A stretch of DNA of 64,000 nucleotides from Christiangramia sp. (GTDB lineage: Bacteria; Bacteroidota; Bacteroidia; Flavobacteriales; Flavobacteriaceae). Of the stretch, positions 29,534 to 39,473 are shown in pieces. The position numbers were made by a program, and so were the translations under genes. How positions within the stretch are numbered: the first letter of the stretch is position 1; each line of letters begins with the position of its first letter. Where the stretch lies: positions 1 through 64,000 of the forward strand of contig NZ_JAPYPC010000003.1 in NCBI RefSeq assembly GCF_029937855.1. The letters are read 5' to 3'. The notes below the pieces were generated by a model, which saw nothing but the letters and a program-made list of their open reading frames with translations, was not told where the DNA came from and searched no databases.

Positions 29534-30883
29534 TTACTCTGCGTTATCTAAAAAATCTTTGAATTTCTCTGCCCATTTATCAAAAATGCTCTTACGGGCC
29601 ACTTTTTTCGAGGATTCCTCCTCGTGATCAGCTTCATCAATTATCTGATCTTCCTCATATTCTTCGGAATTTACTACCGGACTTTTATCTGAAAGAACTG
29701 CTTCTTCCTGAAAACGGCTATTATTCTTTTCCAGACTGTTCATTACCAATCCAACTGCCGTAGCATATACTGGGCTGGTTGTTTCAGAATCTGTAGTTCC
29801 GGCTAGATGCTCATTAGGATATCCAATCCTGGTATCCATTCCGGTAATATATTCTGCCAGTTGTTTTATATGCTTCAACTGGGCGCCACCACCGGTAAGC
29901 ACTAATCCGGCAATCAATTTTTTCTTCTGCTCGTCGTGCCCGTAGTTCTTGATCTCCAGATAAACCTGCTCAATGATCTCTACTACTCGTGCATGAATGA
30001 TCTTAGAAAGATTCTTAAGGGTAATTTCTTTCGGTTCTCTTCCTCTTAATCCCGGAATAGAAACGATTTCATTATCCTTATTTTCTCCCGGCCATGCAGA
30101 TCCGAATTTTATTTTCAGCAATTCTGCCTGTTTTTCAATGATCGAGCAACCTTCTTTGATGTCTTCAGTAATTACATTTCCGCCGAAAGGAATAACCGCC
30201 GTATGGCGAATAATTCCGTCCTTGAATATGGCAAGATCTGTAGTTCCGCCACCTATATCAATTAGCGCTACTCCGGCTTCTTTTTCTTCCTGACTCAATA
30301 CAGCATTTGCTGAAGCCAAGGGTTCCAAAGTCACTGCTGAAAGTTCCAATCCAGAACTTTTAACACATCTTCCAATATTTCGTATTGAAGAAACCTGTCC
30401 AACTACCACGTGGAAGTTAGCTTCCAATCTCCCGCCGTACATACCGATAGGCTCCTTGATTTCCGCCTGACCGTCTACTTTAAATTCCTGCGGAAGCACA
30501 TGTATGATCTCCTCTCCAGGCAACATCACTAATTTGTGAACCTGGTTGCAAAGGGTATGGATATCATCTGCATCTATCACCTCATCTGGATTCTGACGGG
30601 TTATATAATCACTATGCTGAAGGCTTCTAATGTGCTGCCCTGCAATTCCAACTACCACTTCACTTATCTTTAAACCACTATCAGCTTCTGCTTCCTGTAT
30701 TGCCTGCTGGATAGACTGGATGGTTTGGGTGATATTATTCACTACCCCCCTGTGTACGCCAAGAGATTTAGATTTTCCAATCCCAATGATCTCTACTTTG
30801 CCATACTCATTTTTGCGGCCTATCATAGCCACAATCTTTGTTGTTCCAATATCTAAGCCTACTGCAATATCGTTTTGTTCCAT
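29534..30883 (-). CDS. ftsA: Cell division protein FtsA
   Basis: FtsA is the actin-like ATPase that tethers FtsZ to the membrane and recruits later division proteins. The 449 residues have the actin-fold phosphate motifs GLDIGTTKIVAMIG (8-21) and LIDIGGGTTDLAIF near 206-219, and LTGGGAQLKHI near 330. A 60-residue Glu/Asp-rich stretch precedes the C-terminal amphipathic helix (SIFDKWAEKFKDFLDN), which is the expected membrane-targeting segment. It lies 3 nt after ftsQ. Confidence 0.97.
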   Translation of the reverse strand: MEQNDIAVGLDIGTTKIVAMIGRKNEYGKVEIIGIGKSKSLGVHRGVVNNITQTIQSIQQAIQEAEADSGLKISEVVVGIAGQHIRSLQHSDYITRQNPDEVIDADDIHTLCNQVHKLVMLPGEEIIHVLPQEFKVDGQAEIKEPIGMYGGRLEANFHVVVGQVSSIRNIGRCVKSSGLELSAVTLEPLASANAVLSQEEKEAGVALIDIGGGTTDLAIFKDGIIRHTAVIPFGGNVITEDIKEGCSIIEKQAELLKIKFGSAWPGENKDNEIVSIPGLRGREPKEITLKNLSKIIHARVVEIIEQVYLEIKNYGHDEQKKKLIAGLVLTGGGAQLKHIKQLAEYITGMDTRIGYPNEHLAGTTDSETTSPVYATAVGLVMNSLEKNNSRFQEEAVLSDKSPVVNSEEYEEDQIIDEADHEEESSKKVARKSIFDKWAEKFKDFLDNAE

Positions 30884-30886
30884 AAA

Positions 30887-31603
30887 TTATTTTTTCGTGC
30901 ACACAACCTGGTCTCCAAACTGTAAGTTCACTTTTTTGTAGGTATCTAATTTATTTTCTTTCTGTGCTTTCTTGTAAAAGGCCTTAAAATTGTTGAATTT
31001 TAAAGCTACATTAGTTGAATCCCCGAAGTACAGTTCAAAATCCTGTTCCCGTAACTCAAGCGTATATTTATCTCCATTTAACCGATTGATGCCGGTAATG
31101 TGTCTTTTTAAAAACTCATCTTTTTTTATATAATCTATGATCGTATAAGCTTTAGAAACGTTCGCTCCATCAAAACCAAACATCAACGGGACCCTGGCAG
31201 AATAAAACGGGGACAGCGGCATAATGCCTCCATTTTTATCTAAATAAAAAGATGAGTTTCCTACTACTCTGCCAATCGGTTTTCTCTGACTTACTTTCGC
31301 CTCCAGTTTTCCGTCTAAAGTGAGGTAAACTTCAGCTTTTTCGATCATTTCATGCTTATTTAAAAGGGATTCCACCCTATTCAAATCTAAAGTTTCTTTA
31401 TCTATGCTCGAGACGCTGGCATTATTTTGTATTAACAATTTATTAACCACTTCTTCAGTCACATAGAGGTTTTCACTATCGGTAAATTTCACGTTCACCT
31501 CTCTGATTTTTCTGGATTCATGCCGCTTTTCAGCAAAACCATATAACAAACCTAGAATTGCTACTAGAATGGCCGCTTTTATATATACTAAACTACGCTT
31601 CAT
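30887..31603 (-). CDS. ftsQ: Cell division protein FtsQ
   Basis: FtsQ is a bitopic inner-membrane divisome protein linking cytoplasmic and periplasmic parts. The 238 residues have a short basic N terminus, a single membrane helix at about 8-24, a POTRA-like domain (about 35-105, NVKFTDSENLYVTEEVVNKLL) and a beta-rich FtsQ domain. Sequence conservation is low, as usual for this family, so position between murC and ftsA is part of the evidence. It overlaps murC by 11 nt. Confidence 0.92.
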   Translation of the reverse strand: MKRSLVYIKAAILVAILGLLYGFAEKRHESRKIREVNVKFTDSENLYVTEEVVNKLLIQNNASVSSIDKETLDLNRVESLLNKHEMIEKAEVYLTLDGKLEAKVSQRKPIGRVVGNSSFYLDKNGGIMPLSPFYSARVPLMFGFDGANVSKAYTIIDYIKKDEFLKRHITGINRLNGDKYTLELREQDFELYFGDSTNVALKFNNFKAFYKKAQKENKLDTYKKVNLQFGDQVVCTKK

Positions 31604-32951
31604 GTAACAATGCTTTTTTCACTTTTTCTACCTCTTCCCCAATATCTCCAGCGCCCATCATGACCACCACTTCGGCTTCTTCAGCTTTAATTCTTTCAAT
31701 AAGATCATCCTTTTGTACGAGTAATTTTTTAGGATTAGAAATTTGATCCAGCAACCAGGCTGAAGAAATACCTTCCATAGGGGTTTCCCGGGCCGGATAT
31801 ATATCCAGCAGGAATACCTTGTCAAAATTAGAAAGGCTGGAGGCAAAATCTTCAGCGAAGTCACGGGTACGGCTAAACAGGTGGGGCTGAAAAACCGCTA
31901 AAACTTTTTTGTTGGGATACATTTCACGAACGGCCTGATGTACGGCTGATATTTCAGTAGGATGATGTGCATAATCATCGATAAGCACCAGGTTCTCTGT
32001 TTTTATTTTATAAGTAAATCTACGTTTAACACCTTTAAAACTATTTAAAGCCCTGGCCAGACCGTCGGTTGGGGAACCGTACTCGATCGCCATCGCCAGG
32101 GCTGTTATAGCATTTAGCAAATTGTGTTTGCCGGGTAGATTAAACTTTAAATTCTTTACAGTTCCAGAAGGAGTTTTCAGATCGAAAACATAGCTTCCTT
32201 CTTCAATTCTTATATTGAGTGCTGAAAAATCACTTTCATCATTTATGCCAATTTTAACTCCGTTTAATGGCAGGCCATTCTTCACAAATAATTTTCCATC
32301 TTCCGGAATTTTTGCAGCAAATTCTCTGAATGATTTTTCTAATTCAGATCTATCGCCGTAAATATCTAAATGATCTGCATCCATGGAAGTGATCGCAGCG
32401 ATATTTGGTGAAAGATTTAAAAAGGATCGGTCAAACTCATCAGCTTCTACCACTATCACTTCATCGCCCTGCATAATTAAGTTAGACTGGATATCTTCAC
32501 TAATCCCACCCAGAAATGCAGTTACCTTTGCACCGGTTTCCTTCAGTAAATGGGCCAAAATCGCAGTTGTAGTAGTCTTTCCATGTGTTCCAGCAACCGC
32601 AAGGCAAGATTTCTGATTAGTTACTACACCAAGCAACTGTGCTCTTTTGATCACCTCAAAATTTTGCTGCTTCAAAATTTGAAACTGTTTGTGATCCATT
32701 GGAACAGCAGGAGTATACACTATAAGACTGCTTTCTTTATTCTGAAGAATCTCATCAGGAATAAGCTTTGTATCATCCTGATAATTAACCTCCACACCCC
32801 CACTTTCCAGGGTTTTGGTTAACTCTGTAGGAGTACGATCATACCCAGCCACATATTTGCCCTTAGCCTTAAAATATCTGGCCAGCGCACTCATCCCGAT
32901 TCCACCGATCCCGATGAAATAAAAATGCTGTATGTGGTTTATATCTTTCAA
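31593..32951 (-). CDS. murC: UDP-N-acetylmuramate-L-alanine ligase
   Basis: MurC adds L-Ala to UDP-MurNAc, the first amino-acid step of peptidoglycan precursor synthesis in the cytoplasm. The 452 residues have the N-terminal FIGIGGIGMSALARYF nucleotide fold, the ATP loop AGTHGKTTTTA near 117-127 and the Mur ligase segments LLNAITALAMAIEYG and DDYAHHPTEI. It is separated from murG by 88 nt, one of the two breaks in the cluster; this gap contains three 14-bp tandem repeats. Confidence 0.97.
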   Translation of the reverse strand: MKDINHIQHFYFIGIGGIGMSALARYFKAKGKYVAGYDRTPTELTKTLESGGVEVNYQDDTKLIPDEILQNKESSLIVYTPAVPMDHKQFQILKQQNFEVIKRAQLLGVVTNQKSCLAVAGTHGKTTTTAILAHLLKETGAKVTAFLGGISEDIQSNLIMQGDEVIVVEADEFDRSFLNLSPNIAAITSMDADHLDIYGDRSELEKSFREFAAKIPEDGKLFVKNGLPLNGVKIGINDESDFSALNIRIEEGSYVFDLKTPSGTVKNLKFNLPGKHNLLNAITALAMAIEYGSPTDGLARALNSFKGVKRRFTYKIKTENLVLIDDYAHHPTEISAVHQAVREMYPNKKVLAVFQPHLFSRTRDFAEDFASSLSNFDKVFLLDIYPARETPMEGISSAWLLDQISNPKKLLVQKDDLIERIKAEEAEVVVMMGAGDIGEEVEKVKKALLHEA

Positions 32952-32975
32952 AACTTTATTTTTTCATTTATGAAC

Positions 32976-33017
32976 TTCGACAAGCTCAGTTCGACGAGCT
33001 CAGTTCGACAAGCTCAT
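32976..33017. repeat. Three 14-bp tandem REP-like units between murG and murC
   Basis: The units are TTCGACAAGCTCAG (32976-32989), TTCGACGAGCTCAG (32990-33003) and TTCGACAAGCTCAT (33004-33017). They match the widespread TTCGACAAGCTCAG intergenic motif and sit just before the murC start, in the message leader between two essential genes. Confidence 0.85.
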
Positions 33018-33039
33018 TTTGAGACTCCCAACTCAATAG

Positions 33040-34140
33040 TTATCCTTTTTTACTTATCAATTTTTCTACTTCGTCTACGATATCTGAAGTCGCGTTCGGC
33101 AATGCCAGTTTTTTGATATTGGCAGCAAAACGATTCCTTGTTCTTTCATCATTCAGTAAACTAAAGAAACAGGGTTCAAATCGTTCTGTTAGTTCATCTT
33201 CAGTGATCATCAATGCTGCATCATGTTCTGTTACAGCCATAGCATTTTTTGCCTGATGGTTTTCAGCCACATTCGGAGACGGAATGAATAATACCGGTTT
33301 TCCCACAATACATAGTTCAGAAACACTTCCAGCACCCGCTCTTGAAATAATTACATCTGCCGCGGCATAAGCATAATCCATTCGATTAATGAACTCTTTC
33401 GCCCTTACGTTTACCGAATCGTATTTTTTATATTCATCATAATAGAGTTTCCCAATTTGCCATATTAGCTGAACATCCTCTTCTTTGAATTTCTTTAGAT
33501 CGTTCTCTATAAGCCGGTTAATCCTTCTGGCGCCAAGACTTCCGCCAAGCACTAAAACCACTTTTTTATCCTTGGAGAGTTGAAAATAGTCCAGAGCATC
33601 ATCCCGTAGTTTATCCACATTCAAAAGATCCTGCCTAACCGGATTACCAGTAATGATGGTCTTTTCTGAAGGAAATATATTTTTCACTTTCTCGTAGGCT
33701 GCACAAATGATATTTACCTGTTTGGCCAAAATTCGATTGGTCACCCCCGGCAATGAATTTTGTTCCTGAATTAAGGTTGGAATTCCTTTTGAATTTGCAA
33801 CTCTTAAAAGAGGACCGCTGGCAAAACCACCTGTACCAATTACCACATCAGGTTTAAATTTTTTAATGATCTTTCTTGATCTGGAAAGACTGCTCATTAA
33901 CTTAAATGGGAATATGAAATTCTTAAGGTTGAAAGAGCGATCTATACCGCTTATCCAAAGGCCTTCTATTTCGTATCCTGCCTGCGGAACTTTTTCCATT
34001 TCCATCCGGTCTTTTGCGCCCACAAAAAGAATTTCAGCATCGGAATGCCTTCTTTTTATTTCATCGGCGATAGCGATCGCAGGATAGATATGTCCCCCTG
34101 TACCCCCACCAGATAATATGACGCGTAAACCTTCTTTCAT
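33040..34140 (-). CDS. murG: UDP-GlcNAc:lipid I N-acetylglucosaminyltransferase
   Basis: MurG converts lipid I to lipid II on the cytoplasmic face of the inner membrane. The 366 residues are a GT-B (GT28) fold with the glycine-rich N-terminal loop [18 protein letters not shown], the second G-loop [13 protein letters not shown] and the C-terminal donor-site [18 protein letters not shown]. The start overlaps the end of ftsW by 4 nt, so the two are translationally coupled. Confidence 0.97.
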   Translation of the reverse strand: MKEGLRVILSGGGTGGHIYPAIAIADEIKRRHSDAEILFVGAKDRMEMEKVPQAGYEIEGLWISGIDRSFNLKNFIFPFKLMSSLSRSRKIIKKFKPDVVIGTGGFASGPLLRVANSKGIPTLIQEQNSLPGVTNRILAKQVNIICAAYEKVKNIFPSEKTIITGNPVRQDLLNVDKLRDDALDYFQLSKDKKVVLVLGGSLGARRINRLIENDLKKFKEEDVQLIWQIGKLYYDEYKKYDSVNVRAKEFINRMDYAYAAADVIISRAGAGSVSELCIVGKPVLFIPSPNVAENHQAKNAMAVTEHDAALMITEDELTERFEPCFFSLLNDERTRNRFAANIKKLALPNATSDIVDEVEKLISKKG

Positions 34141-35345
34141 ATTGCTTCGCTTAAGATGTCCAGAGGATTTTCCTCTTCGCCTTCAAATTCTTTATTTTCA
34201 GATTCCTTTATTTCTTCTCTTTTTGCACTCACGCTTAAAATGATACCCAGCGCTATACAGGTCATCCAGACTGAAGTCCCACCACTACTCACCAGGGGAA
34301 GTGTTTGTCCCGTAACCGGGAATAACTCCACGGCCACGCCCATATTGATAAGCGCCTGAAAAACGACCGGGAGACCTACTCCCATAACCACAAGTTTTCC
34401 AAAGATGCTATTGGCCTTTGTCGCTACAATTACAATACGGAAGAGCAATAAAAGGTATGCAAGCATCACTCCAAAAGCCCCTATTAAGCCCATTTCTTCC
34501 ACAATGATCGCATAAATAAAATCTGAAGAAGATTGAGGTAAAAAATTTCTTTGAACACTTTTTCCAATTCCGGTTCCCGTAATACCTCCCTGGGCAATAG
34601 CAATCTTGGCTTTTTCCACCTGATATTGCTCTGCTCCTTCTTCATCATCAAAGAAAGTTTCGATCCTGCTTGTCCAGGTATCCACTCGGTTTGGTAAAAG
34701 CCCTGGGAAAGCTTTGGCAGTAAGCACAAAAATGCTCAGCATAACGATCCCCACTCCTACAATCGCACCTAAATATTTTATTGGATAGCCACCTAAGAAC
34801 ATTAACACCAGCGTCATACAAAAAATGATCGCAGTTGTGGAAAAATTGGCCGGTAAAATTAATACTAATACCACGAAAACAGGCAGCCAAAGCGGAAGAA
34901 TTGTTTCTTTAAAAGTAACTGTTTTTTCAGTGATCTTAGATAAATACCTGGCCACATAAACCATAAGCACCACCGCTGCCAGAGTAGAAGATTGGAAGGA
35001 AACATTTAAAACTGGAATCTGGATCCACCTACTGGCATAAGCACCCTCTATTGTTGTTCCCTGGGCAATGGTAAATAATAGCAGGATTATTACAATAGGT
35101 AATAAAAGTATTGATAAACCCCGGAAGTAATGATAAGGGATCTTATGTACTGCAAAAAGCACGCAAAATCCTAACAGTAAATGGAAGAAATGCACTACCA
35201 GATAACCGGAAGTACTTCCATCACCGTGGAGATACGCGAGGTTGCTACTGGCACTGTATACCGGCAAAAATGAAAAAATTGCCAACAGTCCGGCTACTGC
35301 CCAGATTACCTTGTCTCCTTTAAGATTTGCAAAAAGATTGCTCAT
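34137..35345 (-). CDS. ftsW: Lipid II polymerase FtsW (SEDS family)
   Basis: FtsW is the septal glycan polymerase that works with FtsI. The 402 residues have about ten membrane helices. The SEDS landmarks are [12 protein letters not shown] near the middle, the long periplasmic loop [10 protein letters not shown]...[12 protein letters not shown] and the C-terminal [22 protein letters not shown]. FtsW is preferred over RodA because of its place in the dcw cluster. It lies 81 nt after murD and overlaps murG by 4 nt. Confidence 0.96.
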   Translation of the reverse strand: MSNLFANLKGDKVIWAVAGLLAIFSFLPVYSASSNLAYLHGDGSTSGYLVVHFFHLLLGFCVLFAVHKIPYHYFRGLSILLLPIVIILLLFTIAQGTTIEGAYASRWIQIPVLNVSFQSSTLAAVVLMVYVARYLSKITEKTVTFKETILPLWLPVFVVLVLILPANFSTTAIIFCMTLVLMFLGGYPIKYLGAIVGVGIVMLSIFVLTAKAFPGLLPNRVDTWTSRIETFFDDEEGAEQYQVEKAKIAIAQGGITGTGIGKSVQRNFLPQSSSDFIYAIIVEEMGLIGAFGVMLAYLLLLFRIVIVATKANSIFGKLVVMGVGLPVVFQALINMGVAVELFPVTGQTLPLVSSGGTSVWMTCIALGIILSVSAKREEIKESENKEFEGEEENPLDILSEAI

Positions 35346-35426
35346 TTATTGTTATTCTTTCTTTGTCAAACAGAATTTATTTCTGCTTTTTCACATAAGA
35401 TCCTGAAACAAGGTCAGGAGTACGTT

Positions 35427-36764
35427 TTATAAATTTCTAACTGCGTTTTTAAATTGTCTTCCCCTATCTTCATAGTTCTCGAACAAATCGAAACTTGCAC
35501 AGGCTGGGGACAACAATACATTATCACCCTTATCGGCTAATCTGTAGGCCATTTTTACTGCTTCGCTCATCGAAGTAGTTTCCACCATAGTTTCCACAAT
35601 ATTGCCAAACGAAGCCTTAATCTTTTCATTATCTACTCCCAGGCAGATAATGGCTTTTACTTTCTCATTCACCAGCGGAAGAAGATCGTCATACACATTT
35701 CCTTTATCTACTCCTCCTAGGATCCAAATGGTTTCAGATTTCATGCTCTCCAAAGCATAAAAAGTAGCATTGACGTTTGTCGCTTTAGAATCATTGATAT
35801 AAAGCACATTATTAATCTTCAGCACTTCTTCAAGGCGATGTTCCACTCCCTGAAAATTAGCCATACTCTCACGTATGGTCTGTTTTCTAATTCGGAGTAA
35901 TTGCGAAACCATAGAAGCGGCCATGGCGTTTTTAGTATTATGTTTGCCTTGAAGGGCAAGCTCTGATGTTGGCATAGTAAATTTTGTGTTATTAATGTTT
36001 ACAACAATATTTTCGTTTTCTATATAAGCACCATTTTCAATTATCTTTTCTATTGAAAAAGGCAGTTTTTGAGATCTTATTGGGTTCTTCGTGAGCCAGT
36101 CAGTTATATTTTTATCATCTGCATCGTAGATGAAATAGTCCTCTTCTGTTTGGTTTTCAGCAATCCTAAATTTGGAAGCGATATAATTTTCCAGTTTATA
36201 ATCATACCTGTCCAAATGATCTGGAGTGATATTGGTTAAAATCGCTATATGCGGTCTGAATTTTTCGATACCATCCAGCTGAAAACTGCTCAGTTCCAGC
36301 ACAAACCAGTCATGCGTTTCTTCAGCCACCATCTTAGCATAGCTATTACCGATATTGCCACCCATTCCTGAATCTATACCCCCTTCCTGCAGTAAATGCT
36401 GCACCAGGTTGGTTACCGTAGTTTTCCCATTGCTTCCGGTAATACCAATTACAGGAACCTCAGAAAACCAGGAGGCAAATTCGATTTCAGAAATAACTGA
36501 AATACCTTTCTCTCTCAAGGCTACGATCATGGAAGCCGTATCTGGAATTCCCGGGCTTTTCACTACCACCTCAGTGTCGAATATTTTCGATTCGGTGTGC
36601 TGCTCATCTTCCCATTCAACCTCAATATGTTTAAGAACTTCTCTGTATTTATCTTTTATCTTTCCTTTATCAGAAAGAAAAACTTTATACCCATTTTTCT
36701 TCGCCAGTAACGCGGCTCCTATCCCGCTTTCTCCCCCTCCTAATATTACTATCTTCTTACTCAC
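35427..36764 (-). CDS. murD: UDP-N-acetylmuramoylalanine-D-glutamate ligase
   Basis: MurD adds D-Glu to UDP-MurNAc-L-Ala. The 445 residues have an N-terminal nucleotide fold (IVILGGGESGIGAALLAKK), the ATP loop GITGSNGKTTVTNLV near 110-124 and NDSKATNVNAT, the signature that sets MurD apart. The closing LLSPACASFDLFENYEDRGRQF is typical. It is 10 nt after mraY, and the following 81-nt gap to ftsW is one of the few in the cluster; I see no hairpin there. Confidence 0.97.
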   Translation of the reverse strand: MSKKIVILGGGESGIGAALLAKKNGYKVFLSDKGKIKDKYREVLKHIEVEWEDEQHTESKIFDTEVVVKSPGIPDTASMIVALREKGISVISEIEFASWFSEVPVIGITGSNGKTTVTNLVQHLLQEGGIDSGMGGNIGNSYAKMVAEETHDWFVLELSSFQLDGIEKFRPHIAILTNITPDHLDRYDYKLENYIASKFRIAENQTEEDYFIYDADDKNITDWLTKNPIRSQKLPFSIEKIIENGAYIENENIVVNINNTKFTMPTSELALQGKHNTKNAMAASMVSQLLRIRKQTIRESMANFQGVEHRLEEVLKINNVLYINDSKATNVNATFYALESMKSETIWILGGVDKGNVYDDLLPLVNEKVKAIICLGVDNEKIKASFGNIVETMVETTSMSEAVKMAYRLADKGDNVLLSPACASFDLFENYEDRGRQFKNAVRNL

Positions 36765-36774
36765 AACTGCCAGC

Positions 36775-38007
36775 TTATCGAACCTTCAAAGTGACAATGG
36801 TTAAGATTGCCAGAAAAATTCCAACGATCCAGAACCTTACTACGATCTTACTCTCATGTTTACCTTTCTTCTGGTAATGGTGATGCAACGGGGACATTAA
36901 AAAGATCCTTCGGCCTTCACCGTATTTTCTCCTGGTAAACTTGAACCAACCCACCTGCATTACTACGGAAAGGTTTTCTATCAGGAAGATTCCGCATAAA
37001 AGTGGGATCAATAATTCTTTTCTGGTGGCGATTGCTAATACCGCTATGATCCCACCTATGGTCAAACTTCCTGTATCACCCATAAAAACCTGGGCAGGAA
37101 AAGTGTTATACCAAAGGAAACCGACCAGCGCTCCTGCAAAGGCGGTGATGAAAATGGTCATCTCACCGGAACGCGGGATATACATGATATTCAAATAATC
37201 TGAAAAAATAATGTTACCCGATACCCATGCAAATAATCCCAGGGTTAACACAATTATTGCGGAAGAACCGGCGGCAAGTCCGTCGATGCCATCGGTAAGA
37301 TTAGCACCATTTGAAACCGCGGTTACTATAAATATTACGATCGGGATGAAAATCAACCAGGCATAATTCACCAAATCAGGATTAATCCAACTAATCAAAC
37401 TTGAATACTCGAACTCATTGTTTTTCACAAAAGGGATAGTAGTGCTGGTGTCTTTAACTTCCGGCCCCATATCGACGACCTCGGCTCGGGCAATGACATT
37501 TTCAGTAGGATTGGTTGCTGTCACTACTTCCTTAGTAGTGATCTGTGGATGAAAATACATGGTACACCCCACGATTAATCCTAAACCAATCTGACCAATT
37601 ACCTTAAAGATCCCTTTCAGCCCCTCTTTATCCTTTTTAAATGTTTTGATATAATCGTCCAGAAATCCAATAGCTCCCATCCATAAAGTGGTAACAATTA
37701 GAAGGATCACATAAATATTTTCAAGTTTTGCAAACAGTAACACGGGAATTAAAGTGGCGATTATTATAATCACCCCACCCATGGTAGGAGTTCCGGCTTT
37801 CTCTGTCTGTCCCTTTAAACCCAGATCACGAACACTCTCTCCAATTTGTTTTGCCCTTAGGTAATTGATTATTCTCTTACCATAGATCGTAGAAATTCCT
37901 AAGGACAAGATGATTGCCATGGCAGATCTGAAAGACAGGAATTCAAACAACTGTGCACCCGGAACCTGGTACTGCTCCTCTAAGTATTTAAATAAGTAAT
38001 ACAGCAT
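36775..38007 (-). CDS. mraY: Phospho-N-acetylmuramoyl-pentapeptide transferase
   Basis: MraY makes lipid I by moving phospho-MurNAc-pentapeptide to undecaprenyl phosphate at the inner membrane. The 410 residues have about ten membrane helices. Active-site segments are [19 protein letters not shown] with the Asp pair, [10 protein letters not shown] and [12 protein letters not shown]. The protein is about 50 residues longer than the E. coli enzyme because of an insertion (about residues 165-210, Thr/Val/Glu-rich) between two helices, as seen in other Bacteroidota. It overlaps murE by 1 nt. Confidence 0.97.
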   Translation of the reverse strand: MLYYLFKYLEEQYQVPGAQLFEFLSFRSAMAIILSLGISTIYGKRIINYLRAKQIGESVRDLGLKGQTEKAGTPTMGGVIIIIATLIPVLLFAKLENIYVILLIVTTLWMGAIGFLDDYIKTFKKDKEGLKGIFKVIGQIGLGLIVGCTMYFHPQITTKEVVTATNPTENVIARAEVVDMGPEVKDTSTTIPFVKNNEFEYSSLISWINPDLVNYAWLIFIPIVIFIVTAVSNGANLTDGIDGLAAGSSAIIVLTLGLFAWVSGNIIFSDYLNIMYIPRSGEMTIFITAFAGALVGFLWYNTFPAQVFMGDTGSLTIGGIIAVLAIATRKELLIPLLCGIFLIENLSVVMQVGWFKFTRRKYGEGRRIFLMSPLHHHYQKKGKHESKIVVRFWIVGIFLAILTIVTLKVR

Positions 38008-39473
38008 TATTTATCCAGTTGTTTTAAAAATTCGTTTACGATCTTGAAATCATCAAAATCCACGCGCTCTCCATTTACCTCCTGGTAAGTCTCGTGACCT
38101 TTACCGGCTATTAAAATTATATCGTTCGCTCCCGCCATTTGACAGGCTGCTTTTATTGCCTGTTTCCTATTGGTAACACTGGTAATCTTTTTAAAATTTT
38201 GTGGTTCCACCCCCGCTTCCACCTCTTCTATGATTTTATCAGGATTCTCGGTCCTGGGATTATCGCTGGTAAAGATTACCCTGCTGCTCAAAGCAGAAGC
38301 GATATGACCCATTTTTGGTCTTTTAGTGGTATCCCGATCTCCGCCACAGCCTACAACCGTGATCAATTTTTCATTTTTCGTGCGAATACTATTGATGGTT
38401 TCCAACACATTTTTTAATGCATCCGGCGTATGTGCGTAATCTACAATAGCCGTGATCTTTTCTTTTTCTGAAATTAAATATTGAAATCTTCCGTTTACGG
38501 AGCTCAACTCACTGATAATCCGGAGTATTTCCAGAGTTTTCAATCCAAGCAGATCTGCCGTAGCGTAAATTGCCAATACATTATAAGCATTGAAACTTCC
38601 TATCAATTTTGTCCATAATTCCTGGCCTTTTATCTTCAGAAGTAATCCGGTAAAATTATTTTCCAGGATCTGCGCCTGATAATCTGAGTAAGATTTTAAG
38701 GCATAGGTATATTTTTTCGCTTTTGTATTCTGAAGCATCACCGGGCCATTCTTATCATCGGCATTGGTAAGTGCAAATGCCGAAGCTGGCAATTCATCAA
38801 AAAAGCGCTTTTTCACGTCGCGGTATTCCGCAAAATCTTTATGATAATCTAAATGATCATGCGAGAGATTAGTGAAAATTCCGCCTTCAAATTTCAAGGC
38901 TGAAGTTCGGTGCTGATCTATGCCATGAGAACTCACCTCCATGAAACAGAATTCCACGCCTACATCATTCATATCCCTGAGATAGGAATTAATCGTAATT
39001 GAATCTGGCGTAGTTCTTATTGCTGAATGTTCATCATTTCCCACCATTACTTTTACAGTAGAAAGTAATCCGCATTTAAAACCAGCCTTTGTGAAAAGGT
39101 CATATAATAAAGTTGCAATGGTGGTTTTTCCATTGGTCCCTGTAACCCCAATCAGCTTTAATTTTTCTGAAGGATTCTCGTAATAATTTGCTGAAATATA
39201 TGCCAGCGCTTTCTTTGTATCTTCTACCTCAATATAGGTGACACCGTTGATAATATTTTCAGGGATTTCTTCGCATACTATCGCCAAAGCACCCTGATTT
39301 TCGGCATTCTTTATAAAATCGTGCCCATCTGAAACGCTTCCTCTTATTGCAATAAAAACATCATTAAGCTTCACCTTTCTGGAATCGAAATGGATGTCGT
39401 TTATAGTCACACCGGTATCGCCCGTCACCGCCTTCATATTCACCTTATACAGTATGTCCTTTAAAACGCTCAT
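38007..39473 (-). CDS. murE: UDP-MurNAc-L-Ala-D-Glu:meso-diaminopimelate ligase
   Basis: MurE adds the third stem-peptide residue. The 488 residues have the ATP loop [15 protein letters not shown] near 108-122, the Mur middle-domain segments [12 protein letters not shown], and DNPR in [15 protein letters not shown] is the motif associated with meso-DAP use, so the wall should be of the A1gamma type. It overlaps ftsI and mraY by a single nt each, so the three are tightly coupled. Confidence 0.97.
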   Translation of the reverse strand: MSVLKDILYKVNMKAVTGDTGVTINDIHFDSRKVKLNDVFIAIRGSVSDGHDFIKNAENQGALAIVCEEIPENIINGVTYIEVEDTKKALAYISANYYENPSEKLKLIGVTGTNGKTTIATLLYDLFTKAGFKCGLLSTVKVMVGNDEHSAIRTTPDSITINSYLRDMNDVGVEFCFMEVSSHGIDQHRTSALKFEGGIFTNLSHDHLDYHKDFAEYRDVKKRFFDELPASAFALTNADDKNGPVMLQNTKAKKYTYALKSYSDYQAQILENNFTGLLLKIKGQELWTKLIGSFNAYNVLAIYATADLLGLKTLEILRIISELSSVNGRFQYLISEKEKITAIVDYAHTPDALKNVLETINSIRTKNEKLITVVGCGGDRDTTKRPKMGHIASALSSRVIFTSDNPRTENPDKIIEEVEAGVEPQNFKKITSVTNRKQAIKAACQMAGANDIILIAGKGHETYQEVNGERVDFDDFKIVNEFLKQLDK

